DNA of 64,000 bases from Platanthera guangdongensis (GCA_039583875.1 CM077165.1:78976757-79040756), one strand, 5' to 3'; positions 44,397-55,997 are shown, counted from the first letter of the stretch. Made by a program: numbers and translations. The notes: a model not told the origin generated them from the letters alone.

Positions 44397-47300
44397 GTGC
44401 AGGTGAAGACCTATCCAACATCAAACCAACAATGGTATTTGGATAGTGGGTGTTTAAAGCACATGATAGGAAATAGGGACAACCTCACATCCTTTAAAGC
44501 CAAGCTTGGACCCAAGGTCATATTTGGTGATTCCAATTTTGTACAAACTAAAGGATATGGTGCAGTCCAAATTGGCACAGTGACATTCAAGAAGGTAGCC
44601 TATGTGGAAGGACTGAAGCACAACTTGATCAGCATCAGTCAGCTATGTGATGAAGGCTACCAGGTGACTTTCAGCAGAGCCTTATGCAAGATCAAGTCAG
44701 AGGACAACACAACTGTATTGACAGGTAAAAGGAAAGGTAACATCTATTTAGTAGATTTTCTTTCAACAGAAGTAGATATTTGCCTGTTTAATTCTGTTTG
44801 TAGACCTAATGTTTTATGGCATAAGAGACTAGGGCATATAAACCTTAGAACCATTGCTAGGCTATCCAAGGACAACCTTGTTAGAGGACTACCTTCTGGC
44901 CCTTACAAGAAGGAAGGACTCTGCAGGGCTTGTCAATTAGGCAAGCAAACTAAAAATAGTTTCAAATCACTTAATAAGAGTGATTCACCTAGGATTTTGT
45001 ATCTATTACACATGGATCTTTTTGGACCCATTATAGTACAAAGCTTAGGAGGGAAATCTTACACCTTAGTAGTTGTAGATGACTTCTCTAGATTCACATG
45101 GACGTTCTTTCTGAGGAAGAAGTCTGATAACTTTAAGTGTTTGACAGAGTTTCTCAAATGCATACAGATTGAGTTCAATACTCATATTACCCTGATCAGA
45201 AGTGATCATGGGACAGAGTTCGATTCTCTTCTTATGCAAGAGTTCTGTCAGAGTGAAGGGATCAGGCACACTTTCTCAGCTCCTAGAACTCCTCAACAAA
45301 ATGGGGTAGCTGAAAGGAAAAATAGAACCCTTATTGAATCCGCCACTACATTATTGACAGATGCTCACCTTCCTCTATCTTTTTGGGCAGAGGCAGTGAA
45401 CACCTCCAACTATGTGCTGAACAGAAGTTTAATACACAAACTAAAGGGCAATACTCCCTATGAATTACTCAAAGGGAAGAAACCTAAAGTTGATTACTTT
45501 AGAATTTTTGGTTGTATTTGTTATATTCATAATAATGACAAGAGATATTTAGCAAAATTTCAAGTTAAGCTGATGAAGGAGTGTTTCTGGGATACTCCAT
45601 GATCAGTAAGGCTTATAGGGTTTATAATAAATCATCTCTTAAAATTGAAGAATCTGTTCACATATCATTTGATGAATCTAATATGTCTTTCAAGGAGAAG
45701 AATACTTCTACCATAGAACCTTTGCAGGTACATTCTCTTGCTGAAGATTTGAACAGGTTATAGATTATTCAAAAAGAGGAAAGCAGTGAAGATGAAGAAG
45801 ACACTCAACATTATGAAGAGAAACTTCTTGAAGAGCCAGTTGTTGTACCATAAGAGGAAACAACAACATAGGTTGGTGAACAATCAACACCCCCTGTTGA
45901 TTTAGTAACATCAAGAGACCATCCAATTTCCCAAGTAATTGGAGACATCTCAGCTGGTGTGCAAAACAGAAATCAGGTCAACCAAAACCTGTTGCACACA
46001 TGCTTCCTATCTCAAATTGAACCTCAATCCATTCAAGATGCAGAGCAAGATCCACACTGGATCATTGCAATGCAAGAAGAGTTGCATCAATTTGAAAGGA
46101 ACAAAGATTGGGAACTAGTGTCAAGGCCTAAGGATCACTCCATTGTTGGAACAAAGTGGGTATTCAGAAACAAATTGGATGATCAAGGAGTAATTGTAAG
46201 GAACAAGGCAAGGCTAGATGCTCAAGGATACTCACAAGAAGAAGGAATAGATTATGACCAGACTTTTGCACCAGATGCAAGATTGGAGGCCATCAGAATC
46301 TTTTTAGCTTATGCAGCACAAAAAGGCTTCAAGGTATATCAGATGGATGTAAAGAGTGCATTTCTCAATGGAGACATCAAAGAAGAAGTCTATGTTAGAC
46401 AACCTCCAGGTTTTATCTCTCCAACTCATCCTGATTATGTTTTTAAATTGAACAAAGCATTATATGATCTCAAGCAAGCTCCTAGAGCATGGTATGAGAC
46501 CCTAGCATGCTTCCTTCTGGAAAATGAATTTATAAGGGGTAGAGTAGACCAAACTCTTTTTATTAGAACCCATAAGTCTTATACCCTACTAGTACAGATT
46601 TATGTGGATGATATTATTTTTGGCTCTACTGATTCAAATTTGTGCAGAAGGTTCTCCAACCTAATGCATTCTAAATTTGAAATGAGTAGCATGGGTGAGT
46701 TATCCTTCTTTCTAGGATTGCAAGTCAAACAACATGCTGAAGGCATCTTTATTTCTCAAACCAAGTATGCAAAAGAATTGGTTAAGAGATTTGGGATGTC
46801 TGAAGCATCTTGTATGAAAATACCAATGCCTACTAATGCTGTATTGGATGCTGATGAACATGGGAACCTGTTGATCAGACAACATATAGAGCAATGATTG
46901 ACTCTTTACTGTACCTTACAGCTAGTAGAACTGATATAATGTTTGCTACATGCATATGTGCTAGATTCCAAGTAAGCCCTAGAGAGTCACACCTAACATT
47001 AGTTAAAAGGATTCTCAGGTATGTTAAAAGTTGTCCAAATCTAGGTCTCTGGTATCTAAAAGATTCAGCATTTAACTTAACTGGATTTTCTGATGCTGAT
47101 TATGCTGGATGCAGAATTGACAGGAAAAGCACCAGTGGAACTTGTCAGTTTCTTGGTGACAGACTTGTCTCTTGGTTTTGCAAGAAACAAACATCTGTGA
47201 CAACTTCAACTGCTGAAGCTGAATATATGGCTGCAGGTAGTTATTGTTCACAAATATTGTGGATTCAAAACCAACTCCTAGACTATGGCTACAACTTAGA

Positions 47301-47553
47301 GAAGTCTAAAATCTTTTGTGATAATACCAGTGCTATTTCTATAGCTCAAAATCCAGTCCTCCATAGTAGGACAAAACACATAGAAATTAGGCATCACTTT
47401 TTAAGGGATAATGTTGAGAAGAATAAAATTGAACTTCAATATATCCCAACTGATTTGCAAAGGGGAGATATTTTCACCAAACCCTTGGATGAAAAGAAAC
47501 ACACCTTCTTCCTAAATCAGTTCGGAATGTTAGATGGAGGATGTCTAACATAA
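44397..47553 (+). pseudogene. pol of SIRE-like element
   Basis: Protease with the SIRE-type DSGCLKHMIG (near 44440), the HHCC site (WHKRLGHI...CRACQLGK), integrase with D (HMDLFGP), D (IRSDHGTEF) and E (AERKN), then RT (45959-46897, catalytic YVDD at 46601-46612) and RNase H (46894-47553: SDADYAGCRIDRKSTSG, STAEAEY, FCDNTSA, DIFTKP). Three frames are used: 44397-45570, 45570-46866 and 46866-47553. Each switch fits loss of one base, near 45568 in an A run and near 46865 in a G run. The middle frame also has stops near 45760 and 45853, in the poorly conserved joint between integrase and RT. The catalytic residues are all intact. Confidence 0.94.
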
Positions 47554-47644
47554 TATCCAAGATTTTAAAACTTTCAAAATTGACCAAGACTAGGCAAACA
47601 TCTTGATTTTTCTAGTGTCTAGAGTGTATTTCTGGTCTCTGAAT

Positions 47645-47915
47645 TGCGCTCGACGATTTTCCCCCAGATCGTCGAACGGAGATCGACGCTTTCCGAAATC
47701 GTCGACCTGAGTTCAGCGCTTCTCAGATAGTGTTCAACTATCTCTCCAGGTCAACGATCGTCGAACGGCGCTCGACGATTTTGTTCTCTGAACTATCGTC
47801 GAACGGAGCTCAACGCTCTCCAATATCGTCGAACGGAGATCAACGATATTGAAGACCCTTCAGATTCCTTTAGAAACCCCGATCGTCGAACTGAGTTCAA
47901 CGATCTTTCCTTTTC
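47645..47915. repeat. Palindrome array between pol and ORF3
   Basis: Seven or more units with GATCGTCGAACGGAG/TCGACGATC arms (47648, 47668, 47697, 47755, 47800, 47826, 47881). Same motif as the LTR and the gag end. No ORF is present from 47554 to 47960. Confidence 0.88.
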
Positions 47916-48071
47916 TGCGTCGAACCCTAATATAAAATTCATTTTTCGGCCGTCGTTCTCTCTTTGCGCCTTCGTTCTCTCTGCAAAAATTCTCTTTCCC
48001 TTCAAACTTCTCTACACTTGGTCGTTTGTTTGTTGATTTTTGCAGGTAACAATGGCCGTCTCAGTTGCCGT

Positions 48072-48102
48072 TCTAGCTCGCACTTTCAATTGGTATCAGA
48101 GG
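48072..48102 (+). repeat. Internal copy of LTR-end plus primer site
   Basis: 31 bases identical to 42196-42226, the junction of the 5' LTR end with the primer-binding site. It includes GCACTTTCA and TGGTATCAGAGG. The base before and the bases after differ, so this is a short exact patch. It lies 12 bases before the ORF3 ATG and is preceded by a pyrimidine-rich tract ending TTTTTGCAG (about 48030-48046) that resembles a 3' splice site. Confidence 0.92.
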
Positions 48103-48113
48103 TTGATATAGAC

Positions 48114-48813
48114 ATGGAGTCCTTCAGCACCAGTGATCAGATTTTTAAAGACATTCTCGAACTGTTCAAGGAGCAAAAATTAGCTACTATCATGTCCACC
48201 AGAATCAAACTGCCTGCAGATGAAATTAAGGAGTGGGTGTATACTGCCCACAATCAGGACCAAAATACAGTGGTTGGTTCAATTTCTGGAACCCAGGTCC
48301 CTCTGACTTCTACTATTCTGACAGAGATTTTTGGATTGAATTCTGGAGAGGATTCTGCTGAGTTGTCAGGAGAAGCTTTTTCTGATTTACTTGCTAGAAT
48401 GGGTCATTCTGATGCAAACCCTAGCAAGCTGCTGAAAAAGAACTTAGCTGTCGAATACAAGTTCTTAGCTGATGTAGTGGGAAAGGTTCTGTTGGCCAAG
48501 CATTCAGCACATGATACCATCTCCAGGTATCAGCTGTGTTTGATGGGTGCTATTGTGGATAAGAAACAAGTTAAACTGGGGAGAAGTCTTCTTTGATCTG
48601 ATTAAGAAGAAGATAAATAAGAACTTTGTGAATTATGGAAGGATTCTAGGGATGTTTCTCCAAAACAGATGCCCTGCCCTGCTTGTATCAACTGGGATGC
48701 ACATCAATGCCTCTAAGAGGCTGTCCTGTGCCCTGTTTGGCAAATGGGACAGACAGATAGTGAAGCCCAGCAGGCCCTCTGCAAGCACTACTTCAGGCAC
48801 AAGGACTGTATAA
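48114..48813 (+). pseudogene. ORF3 N-terminal part of SIRE-like element
   Basis: Starts at ATG 48114 (MESFSTSDQIFKDILELFKEQ). The globular part continues to KLLKKNLAVEYKFLADVVGKVLLAKHSAHDTISRYQLCLMGAIVDKK, then a one-base shift near 48578 and further NWGEVFFDLIKKKINKNFVNYGRILGMFLQ. This recalls the domain often labelled putative plant transposon protein that follows pol in other SIRE-type elements (recalled from family knowledge, not searched). No signal peptide or membrane segment is seen, which argues against an envelope role. It ends at a stop near 48811. Confidence 0.7.
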
Positions 48814-49076
48814 GTCCCTTCCCCTCAAGTCTCTGCCCCTGTAGAAGACTTGCCTGCTACTTCTTCTCCTCCTCCAACTCTTATTTCATCTCCACCAGTC
48901 ACCTCCACCACTCAAACTTCATCCACTATCATTATTTCCAGCCCATCTCCTACATCAATTCCATCTCCAATCCCTACTCTCACAGAAGACATCTTCCATC
49001 CATTACATCACTACCCTCCACCAGATCTTGACACATCATCTCACCTCCCTCATTCAATCTTCTAGATGATTCCTTC

Positions 49077-49688
49077 ATGGATGATTCACCTTCATCCCCT
49101 CCTGATCTACCCTCTTCATCCACATCATACCAACAACTTCTGCAAGATATCATTGATCAACCCTCCTTCACACCTTCTATCTCCATACCACTTTCTTCCA
49201 TTTCCACAATCCCCACACCTCAACCTTCACTTCTACCATCCACCAGCTCTCCACCAACATCTCCAGTTGCTCCTCGTTCATTCTCTACCTCTGCTCCAGT
49301 CCCTGTTGAGCGTGTAGACATTCCAGCCTTAGCTGACAAACTATATGAGCTGATAGCTCCCAGGCTCTCACTTCTGTTGGAGACCTCCTTGGCTCCACTC
49401 TTCAAGTTAGTTGCAGACTTATCTGCCAGGCTCTCCTCCATCTTTCCTCCTCAGGCAATCCCTTCCTTTGGGTGCCTTGATCCAGCTCTCTCTGAATCTA
49501 GGCAGGGGGAGATGCCTCATGAAGATGTTAGATTGCCTGTTGCTGCTATTGATGTTACCTCAGCTCAAGCTCCAGCTTCAACACCACCACAGGTTGCAGT
49601 TTTTTCAGTGGACCTCGGGTCCCTGCTTTTAGTTTTTGATTCAGTCTACTTCAGCTGTCTTCCAGAGCAAATTGCAGTCCAGCCATAG
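49077..49688 (+). pseudogene. ORF3 middle part (Pro/Ser-rich)
   Basis: An open frame rich in Pro, Ser and Thr, with a short amphipathic helical block (VDIPALADKLYELIAPRLSLLLETSLAPLFKLVADLSARL, about residues 80-120 of this piece). It probably links the N- and C-terminal parts of one large ORF3 of about 975 codons, now broken by stops. Function unknown. Confidence 0.55.
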
Positions 49689-49708
49689 AGGATCTCTCCA
49701 AGGCCATT

Positions 49709-51046
49709 GTGCCCTTTTCAAGCTGTGACACCAGCATTATTCATTCCTTTGTAAATTCAGGTTATGCTGCTGTCCCTACTGTTGCCCCTGTTGTTTCTGT
49801 TACTGTTGAAAGCACTGATGCTGCTCCTACTGCTGCAAATGTTGCTGGTTCTGTTAGTTCTGATGCTGCTGATGTTTCAGTTTCTGAGGATATGCAGACA
49901 GAGGCATTTGATTTTGAGCCTACTGTTATTGCTGATGTTATTACTGCTGTTATTGCTGATGCTGAACCTATTGTATCTGAAAGTAGTGTTTCTGAAACTG
50001 TTATCTCTGTATCTGTTGCTGCCCCAGTTGCTGCTATTACTACTGCTGCTACAACTGCTGTCACCACTGCCTCATCTGCTCCAACCCAACTTCAAAAAGA
50101 CTATCTAAAAACGATTGATGCTTTATATGATGAGCAAAGCTCTGAAAGTGATGAATATAGGACTGATTCTGATGATTCTTCTGCCACTATAGCAAGGAAG
50201 AGAAAAGCAAGAAGCAAAGCTATGAAAAGAGTTCCACTAGCTAAAGTCAAAGATACCAATGATATTCCCTACTGTATTCTTCATGACTACCCTATAACTG
50301 AACATTGGATGCAATATTCCAAGAATCAACTAAAGGCTATGAAGAAGAAGAGGAAATATGAGAAAGGTTCCTCACAGTTCCATCATCCTCCTCCACCTCC
50401 TCCTCCTGATGCAGGTGCAGGTGGTAGCTCTGCTGTTCATCCTTCTGCTAGAAGCCAAACCCCCTATCAGCCTCATGGAAGATCTCAATATAGAGGAGGC
50501 CAATCCAGAGGTTCTCAATCAAGGAGAGGAAATTATAGAGGAAACCAAAGGGAATTCCAAGTTTACTCCAAAGGCTATTCAAGGCAACATCCATACTCAA
50601 GGGAAGGACAAGCTTCATCTGATACAACCTCAGGCCCTTTTCCCTACAAGCTGAAAGAATTAGTTTCATCCAGAGCTCCTCCAGATAATCCTTCCAACAG
50701 ATATGAGCCTCCAGTGCCCTTTGAGGATCTAGAAAATAATCCTACTGCATGGACTGCTAGAATGAAGGAATTAGCTGCTTTGGACCAGATTAATAAAGCC
50801 AGAGAGCAAGGCAAGGACACCTCCAACATTACTACATTGTCAGAACAAAGAAAGAAGGAACTTGAAAGATATGCCTCCAGCAAGTTCTTTGATTCTGAAA
50901 GATACATGGAGCTGCACCCTGAAGCTGTGGTACCAAGGCCTAAACAACAAACTTCTTTAGGTGCAGCTGATGACAGAAGATCAAAGAAGGAAGCTCTTAA
51001 TCCAAATAGAGAAATTAAACTTATAAAGAGCAAGGAGAAAGAGTAA
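49709..51046 (+). CDS. ORF3 C-terminal part of SIRE-like element
   Basis: A 445-residue frame: a Val/Ala/Thr-rich repeat of GCTGCT/ACTGCT codons (residues 15-130), a basic stretch (ARKRKARSKAMKRV), a proline run, an RGG/SRG-type region (YRGGQSRGSQSRRGNYRG) and a conserved C-terminus with YMELHPEAVVPRP and LNPNREIKLIKSK. The C-terminus aligns with the minus-strand frame at 62713-63110. The RGG region suggests nucleic-acid binding (inference). The stop at 51044 is 157 bases before the 3' LTR. Confidence 0.75.
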   Translation: MPFSSCDTSIIHSFVNSGYAAVPTVAPVVSVTVESTDAAPTAANVAGSVSSDAADVSVSEDMQTEAFDFEPTVIADVITAVIADAEPIVSESSVSETVISVSVAAPVAAITTAATTAVTTASSAPTQLQKDYLKTIDALYDEQSSESDEYRTDSDDSSATIARKRKARSKAMKRVPLAKVKDTNDIPYCILHDYPITEHWMQYSKNQLKAMKKKRKYEKGSSQFHHPPPPPPPDAGAGGSSAVHPSARSQTPYQPHGRSQYRGGQSRGSQSRRGNYRGNQREFQVYSKGYSRQHPYSREGQASSDTTSGPFPYKLKELVSSRAPPDNPSNRYEPPVPFEDLENNPTAWTARMKELAALDQINKAREQGKDTSNITTLSEQRKKELERYASSKFFDSERYMELHPEAVVPRPKQQTSLGAADDRRSKKEALNPNREIKLIKSKEKE

Positions 51047-51203
51047 TTCTGTAAGGTGACAATTATTCTGATTTCTAATCTGTCTGAGATATTTTATCTG
51101 TGATTCTGCAATGTTATTGTTTGTTATATTTTTGCTTTGTATATTGTTGCTTTTATTTCTCCAATCTCTGTAAATAGTAATAATAACCCAACTATGGGGA
51201 GAT

Positions 51204-52800
51204 TGTTGGAACACTCTATTACTAATTTGGGTCAGGATCACTATGTCTTTAGGAAACCTGTTTTTGACCTCATTGTATAGATCTAAAGGTCGATTAGAAT
51301 TGAGTCTAAGGGTTAGTAATTAGGTTTGGAAGCTGCCCTCAAGACCAAGGTTTTTCAGTTTGGAGACTAAGTCATTTCGTCGAGCTCAGTAGGACGAATC
51401 GTCGAACTCCAATCGACGATCGTTTAGCTCAACTTCGACGGATCGTCTAACTCCATTCGACGATCACTAAGCTCAACTTCAACAAATCGTCGAACTCCAT
51501 TCGACGATCTTCGAGCTCAGTTCGACGATCTTGACTCCAGTATTGATTCTCTATCTCTGAGCTCAGTTCGACGATAGTTGAGCTCAGATCGACGATCTAT
51601 GTTGTTGTCTAAGTCCAAATCGCTGAGCTCAGTTCGACGATAGAGGAGCTCAGTTCGACGTTTTTCTGAAGAGTTAAATGATTTTCAAGATTCAAAATTC
51701 AGAAAGTTAAGGAGTTATTGTCAGCAATTAATTCAGAAGATTTTGTAGTCGTTTTCATTTATTCTGGAGCAAGTTTCAAGGGATTATCAAGGAATGTTTC
51801 ATTGAACTTTCCCCCAGAAGACAATTGCAATTAAGGATGTAATTAATGACAGGCTAACGACTATTCTGGACAGAGGATCATTTCTATTTAGAACAAAGGA
51901 ATAAAAGATAAGATTTTTTTTTGAATTCCTGACAAGAAGAGAGTGCACAAGGAGAAGAAGAATAAAATATTCTCTGCTACAACTCTTCTCTGCAACATCT
52001 TTCTCAACAATAATTACTCAAGAGAAAAAGAAAAAGAGCTGTAGACATTCTCTGTCTCAAAGGATTCACACAAGAACACCATCACCAAAAGGAGATCAAC
52101 AAATCTGAAATCTTCAGATCTCTTTTGAATCAAGTGTTCAAGGCCATCATCACTCAAGACTCCAGACACCTCACATTTCAGCTGTTGCTGAAATCATCAA
52201 TTGCTGGAGATCAATTTTCTGAAGGCCTATCACCCTACAGCAAAGCTTCATTTCCTGAACATCTCAAGAACTCAGGGGGAGCTTTGACAACATCATATCC
52301 ACATAGTCTTCTCAGCTGCTTTGAGAATGAAAAGACTTCCATCACTCTCTCATCCCCACCTCTGTAAAGGGTTTTTCAAACTCCCTTCAAAAGTTTGTGT
52401 TTGGTTTTTGAGCACCTTATCAAAAGCTCATTGGTGGCAAGACACCTGATCAAAAAATCTGGTTTGGTTTTTGGGCACCTTATCAAAAGCTCATTGGTGC
52501 CCAGGATACCTGATCAACTCATCCTGCAGTGGATTCCTACCTAGGGTGGTAGAAGAGTGGATGTACCCAAGTTTAGGGGAACCACTATAGCTCCTTGTGT
52601 CTTCTGGTTGCTTGTCTTTATTTTTGTTTCTGGATGTGGCTTGTGTTTAGTTTCTTTTGTAGACTGTGATTATTCTGTGGTTAGATTTACTGTTTGCTTC
52701 CCTGTTTACATTTAGAATACAACAACTGTTGTAAACGTTTTTAAGCACCATACTCTATTCACCCCCCTCTAGAGTATATCAGATCTAGCTCGCACTTTCA
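51204..52800 (+). repeat. 3' LTR of SIRE-like element
   Basis: 1597 bp, starting TGTTGGAACACTC. It carries the array at 51378-51663 and the duplicated 71-bp unit near 52395-52510. Differs from the 5' LTR by scattered substitutions and small indels. Confidence 0.95.
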
Positions 52801-54425
52801 GGTTTCTTTGGAGAATGGGGAACACAGCCCTAGACACGGGCGTGTCACAAGTCATGTTCGGCCCAGATTTTGGATTTCAAGCCCGAATCGTCGCCGTCCG
52901 TTTCCTTATTTTGGGATCTAACGGCTTGGGGCGGTTCCTGCTAGGTTTATACCGGGAATAGGCTTTTGAATCATTCATTTCATCCAAGCATTATCTTTCT
53001 AAGCTTCTAGAGAGAGGGGAGAGCAAGGAAGAAGAAGGGAGATAGATCCGGCCACTGGCGGAGCTTCAGAGTCTCGAATCGCGAGCCAACTTCGGATCTA
53101 CGGAGGCGAGGAAATTGCGGTGCTTTTCAGCCGCATAGATTTCCATGGCGCCAAGGAAAAATGCTAGGGTAACGATTCTCAACCTAGGACATGTGAAGTA
53201 CTCTTTTCTTTACATAGGAAGCCCTTTCTCGCGAGTTTGCGGTGAGTTTGAGGCGTTCCTTCAGGTAGACATGAATAGTCCCCGTTGTTTAGCATGTAGA
53301 GTCCGTAATCGAGAAACGGACATAGACATGATGTGTGAAGCCTACCCGGACAAGCTGGTCTGGATCGGTGTTGTTGCATTTGCATGAATGGCTGGAGAAG
53401 ACTCCATGCAATTGTTTGTTTTTCAGGTTTTCTACGTGGTACATTGCAACAGGGAGCCTTGGGGACTAACTCCAAGGTGCACCCGGAAAACTGGGCAGAT
53501 GCGTGATTCTGCCAACTTGGTGGCCTAGGAGCCAACTTGTACATAACTGGGTTATGTATAGTGTGTGATCGATGTGGGACTCGGGGAAGTTTGACCTGCG
53601 CCCATGTCTTAAGATGACAGTGCGGTATGAGCAACGGGTTAGGCGGAACCGTACCCACTCTATGTTGTTCAGTTAGAGAGACCTAAGGTACGTGGTACTC
53701 GCCGTTGGCATAGATGGAGGATCTTAGGCAGTGGCCAGAAAGACTAAATGCTCACGAGATATTGTCATCCAAGGGGAGGTGGTGAGTCAGCGGACTTTGA
53801 CCGTGTTCACCGAGAATGTGACCTGAGAGCACGGGGTGTATGGCCGTGCGTGCCAACGCCAGTGATGAAGTGTTTTTACACTATACTGCCTGGTTATGCT
53901 AGCAAAGTGCAGGGAAGGAGCATCGCCGCCCCCAGTTTGGGGCGGGATTGTTATAATTTGGTCAGCATAGCTGACCGTTGGTTTTGTTTTCCACCGTGCG
54001 GTGGATTGTTGTTTGCAGGTGCTGCGGAGCCAAGTGGTAAATAGCGGGCAAAAGCCCATGTTGCTGAGCCGGCCCTCGAAGGCCTAATTATGAGTGTTTA
54101 CTTGCTTTATTCATATGTGACTGGCTTGCGTGCCGAGGTTTGAAAAACACTATAATTTGAGTAAACAATTGTATGGCCTTAAGGCCATCGTGCTTGTGTA
54201 TTGTACGATCATTCCTATTTGGTTTTGTAGTGGACATTCATGCATATGCTGGGTTCTTTATTTTGCAACCTTTAAATTGCTTCTGCTAGAATGTACTCTA
54301 TGTAGGACGTTGATTCTTAGTTGGATGGTTTCCATTGAGTAACCTCCCGGTCTGTCTGTGGTATATGACATCGGGCCCCGACCGGACCTACTGCTATATG
54401 CTTTCGATGGATAGGGGGTATTACA
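52801..54425 (+). repeat. 3' LTR of copy 3, right part
   Basis: Begins with the second GGTTT and continues the Gypsy LTR exactly where it broke off at 40609. It ends GGGTATTACA and is followed by CGTAC. Total 3' LTR without the insertion is about 1995 bp. Confidence 0.94.
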
Positions 54426-54430
54426 CGTAC

Positions 54431-55697
54431 ATCATCAAAATAATGAAGAGAGTGTTAACAATCGTCAGTAAAAAATGAGAGAGCACGTGATACAACCGAA
54501 TCCAGAGACTTGTAGATGATTCACAGGAGGAATCGTTAGATCGTCACTCTACATCATTCCTCGGTCTTCGACTACTGTCCAAGGTACGACAGGGTTGTCA
54601 CCACCTCCTATATTACCCGTCTTCTCTGGTGAACAACAATCCAGCCACATCCTTTGTAAGTTTCTCCTCCCTTGGTGATGAGAATGAAGCTATGATCTCT
54701 TCCTTGAGGTCCTTAGATGATGGACGTGGCTTAGGGCAAATCTCTAACGGATGGAGGAAGAACGAACAGAGCCGGAGCTCCTCCCTACGATGGGCGGTGA
54801 ACTTGGCAAACCCGAGCAGGAAATAGTGCAAAATAAATTTAGAATTCAAATTAGGGCGAAATCATGCGCTTAAATAGTAAACTTGTAAAAATGGTCACAC
54901 ATGGCCGAACGCACGACCGTGCGTACAAAACGTGCGATATTAATTCGTAAAAATTCCTAATCAGGCTAACATTCAACCCGTGCGATTTTACTCACGCACA
55001 GTTAAAACAACAGTGAGAACAAAATCGCACCGGCTGGGATAAAATATAAAATTTCCATCCAAAGAGCTGCGCGTGCGATTTTCTTCGCATTTGGTTGAAA
55101 TCAACAGCGCGCGGAGGAAATACACGAGCACAATAAATCATAAAATGCTTAGACAAAATTAGAAGCTCATTTGATTTACTCTCGCACGGTCGAAATCGAC
55201 CGTGCCCGAACAAAACGCATGAGCGGCAGCAAAACCCCATATTTCATCATAATGCTTGTGCGTGGGCAAAAGTCCTGTGCACAAAGGAAATTCACACGGT
55301 CGTGCGAACAAGTGATCATGATGATCAAAACAATAATGGTACGACACATGAGAAAAACTCCCGTGCGCGAACGAAAAACGCACGATCGTGCAAAATGCAT
55401 AGAATTCATAAATGGATTAGGCTCTGCTTCGCCATGTCCAAAACCACAACTCCATGTCCACATGCCACAGCATGCACATGCAAATGCCACAATGCAGAAA
55501 TAAAGAGGTGGGGAGCACCATATGCTTATCACCAACGAATAAGTGCATAATTGCATACCACAACTAGCTAAAAGTGCATTTCCAGTGAGAACTAAGACTA
55601 AGTGAAATATGATTGTTAACATACTAAAAGAGAAGTGCCAGTGTATGAAAATGAGTCCAGATGTGTTCGAAAAACCCTATATAAATCGTACTCATCA
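54431..55697 (+). repeat. LTR-1, right part
   Basis: Continues LTR-1 after the nested elements and ends ATATAAATCGTACTCATCA. The same end (TATACTCATCA) closes LTR-2 at 59446. Total length is about 1.75 kb. CG-rich modules of the CGCACGACCGTGCG type are spread over 54890-55400. No gene recognised. Confidence 0.55.
54890..55400. repeat. CGTGCG/CGCACG module array in LTR-1
   Basis: Inverted pairs such as CGCACGACCGTGCG (54910), GCACGGTCGAAATCGACCGTGC (55185-55206), ACACGGTCGTGCG (55294) and GCACGATCGTGC (55380), plus single CGTGCG/CGCACG hexamers in between. Confidence 0.75.
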
Positions 55698-55997
55698 CAT
55701 CCTCAAACTTGCTCGTCCACTTGTCTCGACCAAGCTATCTCTCACGTGGGCTAGAAAAACATGAGATGGCGTAGTAATTGAATATGCACAGTACTATGCG
55801 AAGTCGTGTACTCGCACAAAAAGAAATTTTAGTAGAAAAGGCTTTTAAACATATGAAATAGATTATAATTTTTTACATTGCGTATCTACTAAATATTTTT
55901 ATCGTTATTAGACTCATAGTGAATCCTCGGGTCATGCATAAGAAAACAGTAACTCGAATGCTAAGAAGAGTATTGCCAAAGATCGGGAATCAGTACA
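55698..55997. other. Unassigned stretch after LTR-1
   Basis: It follows the LTR-1 end and should be the start of that element's internal part. No primer site, ORF or repeat is evident to me. Confidence 0.4.

Larger units (their letters stand above)
40610..52800 (+). mobile_element. Complete SIRE-like Ty1/Copia element with ORF3
   Basis: 12,191 bp with 1.6-kb LTRs and a perfect duplication GGTTT (40605-40609 and 52801-52805), inserted in the 3' LTR of copy 3. Order: LTR, primer site, gag, protease-integrase-RT-RNase H, a 0.55-kb non-coding gap with modules, ORF3, purine tract (actatggggagat, 51191-51203), LTR. An extra ORF after pol is known for the SIRE/Maximus group. The LTRs differ at several positions, mainly within the module array, so the insertion is older than the Copia at 11060. 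Confidence 0.96.
33271..54425 (+). mobile_element. Complete Tekay-like Gypsy element, copy 3
   Basis: Bounded by a perfect 5-bp duplication CGTAC (33266-33270 and 54426-54430). Parts: 5' LTR 33271-35350, primer site, gag, pol, polypurine tract, and 3' LTR 40235-54425, the last interrupted by the 12.2-kb SIRE-like Copia element. Without the insertion it is about 8.96 kb, normal for this lineage. Coding capacity is destroyed by point stops. Confidence 0.96.

Noticed and set aside
49764..50108. Leucine-rich, membrane-like ORF as an envelope protein
   Set aside because: It is another frame of the GCTGCT/ACTGCT repeat in ORF3. The conserved frame has no membrane segment or signal peptide.
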